A stretch of DNA of 7,465 nt from an uncultured Pedobacter sp. (lineage in GTDB: Bacteria > Bacteroidota > Bacteroidia > Sphingobacteriales > Sphingobacteriaceae): the NCBI RefSeq assembly GCF_946479715.1, contig NZ_CAMLHF010000237.1, positions 1-7,465 of the forward strand, in the 5' to 3' direction. Both the position numbers and the translations under genes were made by a program. Shown here piece after piece: positions 4,968 through 7,465 of the stretch. The number at the start of each line of letters is the position of its first letter. Within the stretch, counting starts at the first letter, position 1. Below the pieces are notes generated by a model. The model ran no database searches. It saw only the letters and a list, made by a program, of their open reading frames with translations, and was not told the origin of the DNA.

Positions 4968-7465
4968 TTAAAATGTAACATCTAAACCAAAACTGTATAG
5001 TTTAACCTGGGGATAGATATTTCCCGCGCCTACCGGTGCTTCTACATCATATCCATTAAGAAAACGATCGAATGAAGCGACGTTAGAACCATTTGCAAAA
5101 ACTCTAAGTCGGCTAATGCTCAATTTCTTTATAATGTTAGCTGGCACCGTGTAGCCTATCTGAACATTTTTGATGCGTAAATATGATGCATCTCTTAACC
5201 AGAAGGTTGATGCCTGCTCATTATTCGACTCACCAAAAGCCAGACGCGGATATTTGGCATTAGGATTTTCCGGAGTCCAGCGATCTTTATTTTCTTCTCG
5301 AATCGTTCCTCCAAGCAATCCACCAACATTGAATGGCAAAACACCCGGGCCATTTACATAACCATTGGCTTTGCCAACGCCTTGTAATAGTACTGAAAGA
5401 TCGAAACCCTTATATGAGGCTCCTATGTTTGAAGCAAAAGTAAATCGTGGAATGGTAGTACCCATTATGATTTTATCGCTTTCATTGATCAGACCATCGC
5501 CATTTTGATCTTTATATTTAATATCACCGGCTTTAACCGTACCAAACTGTTTTGCGTGAGCAGTTGCTTCCTCATCGGATGTGAAAAAGCCTTGTGCCTC
5601 GTAACCAAAAAGTGAATTGATGGCATAACCTTCTCGGTTTACATTTATAGTAGTGGTCTGGTTGATGCCTTTCATGTCTATTATGGTATTTTTTACGTCA
5701 GACAGGTTGACACTCACGTTATAATTGAAATCTTTGACATTTCCTTTGTAGTTTATACCCAACTCCCAGCCCTTGTTATCAACAGTTCCTGCATTTTGAA
5801 AGGGAGCGCCCAAACCAAGGCTTAATGGAATATCGAGCCTCAGAAGTATATCTCTGGTGCGCCTTTGATAATAATCGGCTGTAATGCTTAAGCTGCTGAA
5901 TAGCGTTAAATCAATACCAATATTTTTTTCTTCAGTAGTTTCCCAGGAAATGTTCTTATTGGCCATGGCTTTTAATGTTGCTGTGTTGGCTATCTGCTTA
6001 CCTAAGGCTGTAGATTCAAACACAAGTGCAGTTATTGATGGATAGGTACCAATGAGTTGATTCCCTAGTCTACCCCAGGAAAGTCTCAATTTGGCTTCGT
6101 TTATGGTATTTTTTAATCCACTAAAAAAACCTTCTTCCGAAATCCTCCATCCTGCTGAAGCTGAAGGAAAAAACCCATACTTATTTCCCTCTGCAAAGCG
6201 GGAAGACCCATCGTACCGTGCATTGAACTCCAATAGGTATTTTCCCTTGTAGCTATAGTTTAATCTGCTAAATAGGGATTGCAATGCCCATTCTTCTGCA
6301 CTTCCAGTGGCAGTTTGATTTAAGGCAGAGCCGCCATTTAGTATTGGATATTCCGGAAGGATATAGTTGTCTCTATACCCCTGTATCCATTCTGAATAGT
6401 AATCTTCTCTGGATCCTCCTACAAGAAATTTAAGACTATGGTCATTAAAGGTTTTGCTGGCTGTAAGGGTAGCGCGCATATTGTTAAAAAACGACTGCGA
6501 TTGGTTTTGGGTAAGTGATGTTAATGCAGGGGTGAGAAAGCTCGGACTACCATCCGGTAAATAAGACTGGATTGCCTTCTTGAACCTTTTATTAGATGAC
6601 AATGCATATTTTGGAGAATAAGCTGCCTCTGCCTCCAGCCATTCAACTGGCTTATAGTTAACAATAGCATTAATACTTCCAAATGGACCTCTTACTCTGT
6701 TGGTACCTCCGTCTCTACTTACTGAGATTGGATTAGTACCATTCCAGCCCACTCCCCATTGTCCCCTTTCGGTAATACCGATTTGATTTGCCGGAATCCC
6801 GTTCATCCACTGGAATATCTCACCGGAACCAATATTACCGTCCGTATTGGCAGAAGGTTCTGTAGAAATAGCATTTACATATTGCAGATCGATCTTAGCC
6901 CTAAGTTTCTCGGAAAAAGTAATATCGGCATTATTACGTATGGTGTAACGCTTGAAACCTGAATTTTCAATGATACCTTTCTGGTCGAAGAGTCCAAATG
7001 ACCCCAACAGTTTTACTTTTTGGGTACCACCCTGAATGTTCAAAAAATGGCTTTGCTGTAATCCTGAACCGGTAAGGGTTTCCTTTTGCCAGTCGGTATT
7101 CGGATACAGGTCAGAACTAACGCCGTTCTGTTCCCTATACTTCTGGATTAATGCATCTGAATAAAGAGGTGTCCGGCCTGTATTAACGTATGCTTCATTG
7201 AGCAGCAACATATAATCCAAGGCATTTACAAGTTTCGGCATATTGGTAGGGTCCTGCCAACCGATATAGTTGTTATAAGAGATACTGACCTGGTCGCTGA
7301 TAGCCCTTTTGGTAGTTATCAAAATTACACCATTCGCAGCTCTGGAACCATAAATTGACGAAGATGCCGCATCTTTAAGGATAGATATGGACTCTATTAA
7401 ATTAGGATCTATATTATTCATAGACCCTTCAATACCATCTATCATCACTAACGGATTGGCACCTG
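4968..7465 (-). CDS. susC: SusC/RagA-family TonB-dependent outer-membrane transporter, N-terminus missing
   Basis: The frame is open from the right edge (first complete codon 7463-7461) to TAA at 4970-4968, giving 831 visible residues. The true start is outside the window: the visible frame begins mid-plug with GANPLVMIDGIEGS. The codon at 7448 is an internal GTG (Val) and the ATG at 7445 is an internal Met; neither is a start. The SusC/RagA plug signature follows at visible residues 22-52 (LIESISILKDAASSSIYGSR, then AANGVILITTK). After it comes a long beta-barrel region with typical SusC stretches: GFFPSASAGWRISEE, LRLSWGRLGNQ, GDIKYKDQNGDG, DRWTPENPNAKYPRL and WLRDASYLRIKNVQIGYTVP. The protein ends in aromatic F (SFGLDVTF), as barrel proteins do. 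The missing part should hold the signal peptide, the carboxypeptidase-regulatory-like domain and the TonB box. The product imports oligosaccharides across the outer membrane with its SusD partner, powered by TonB. susD follows after 11 nt. The gene symbol is used in the family sense only. Confidence 0.96.
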   Translation of the reverse strand, partial: GANPLVMIDGIEGSMNNIDPNLIESISILKDAASSSIYGSRAANGVILITTKRAISDQVSISYNNYIGWQDPTNMPKLVNALDYMLLLNEAYVNTGRTPLYSDALIQKYREQNGVSSDLYPNTDWQKETLTGSGLQQSHFLNIQGGTQKVKLLGSFGLFDQKGIIENSGFKRYTIRNNADITFSEKLRAKIDLQYVNAISTEPSANTDGNIGSGEIFQWMNGIPANQIGITERGQWGVGWNGTNPISVSRDGGTNRVRGPFGSINAIVNYKPVEWLEAEAAYSPKYALSSNKRFKKAIQSYLPDGSPSFLTPALTSLTQNQSQSFFNNMRATLTASKTFNDHSLKFLVGGSREDYYSEWIQGYRDNYILPEYPILNGGSALNQTATGSAEEWALQSLFSRLNYSYKGKYLLEFNARYDGSSRFAEGNKYGFFPSASAGWRISEEGFFSGLKNTINEAKLRLSWGRLGNQLIGTYPSITALVFESTALGKQIANTATLKAMANKNISWETTEEKNIGIDLTLFSSLSITADYYQRRTRDILLRLDIPLSLGLGAPFQNAGTVDNKGWELGINYKGNVKDFNYNVSVNLSDVKNTIIDMKGINQTTTINVNREGYAINSLFGYEAQGFFTSDEEATAHAKQFGTVKAGDIKYKDQNGDGLINESDKIIMGTTIPRFTFASNIGASYKGFDLSVLLQGVGKANGYVNGPGVLPFNVGGLLGGTIREENKDRWTPENPNAKYPRLAFGESNNEQASTFWLRDASYLRIKNVQIGYTVPANIIKKLSISRLRVFANGSNVASFDRFLNGYDVEAPVGAGNIYPQVKLYSFGLDVTF

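Noticed and set aside
7443..7448. GTG (7448) or ATG (7445) as start of the SusC gene
   Set aside because: The frame continues to the window edge with GANPL, and the visible sequence begins in the middle of the plug domain, so the true start lies outside.

Overview
The window looks like part of a polysaccharide utilization locus (PUL) from a member of Bacteroidota, probably from Sphingobacteriia/Sphingobacteriaceae (Pedobacter-like). The evidence is a SusC/SusD pair, typical Bacteroidota outer-membrane lipoprotein and secreted-enzyme signal peptides, the absence of clear Shine-Dalgarno sequences, and moderate G+C. The genus is inferred from general resemblance and was not tested.

All recognised genes lie on the minus strand and read from high to low coordinates. 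In transcription order they are: (1) a SusC/RagA-family TonB-dependent transporter, with its N-terminus beyond the right edge (7465 down to 4968); (2) a SusD/RagB-family glycan-binding lipoprotein (4956 to 3274), 11 nt after susC; (3) a secreted FAD-dependent oxidoreductase with a C-terminal golvesin/xanthan-lyase-type beta-sandwich domain (3271 to 1268), only 2 nt after susD; (4) a 226-nt spacer (1267 to 1042) largely filled by two adjacent inverted repeats; (5) the N-terminal 347 codons of a GH106-like (alpha-L-rhamnosidase family) secreted glycoside hydrolase, which starts at 1041 and runs off the left edge.

The tight spacing of the first three genes indicates one operon. The GH106-like gene follows in the same direction and may be co-transcribed by read-through, or may have its own promoter. 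Likely division of labour (inference from families): the SusCD complex binds a glycan at the cell surface and imports oligosaccharides, the GH106-like enzyme removes alpha-L-rhamnosyl groups, and the FAD protein performs an unidentified oxidation in the periplasm or at the cell surface. A rhamnose-containing plant or microbial glycan or glycoside is the most economical substrate guess.

The most unusual non-coding structure is the spacer. It holds a perfect 21-bp hairpin with a 4-nt loop and no T-tract, beside a 27-bp inverted repeat whose two arms are each small hairpins (a REP/BIME-like arrangement). No RNA genes, CRISPR array, transposase or PUL regulator is visible. I see no convincing evidence for a wholly new system. 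The least characterised component is the secreted flavoprotein coupled to SusCD.
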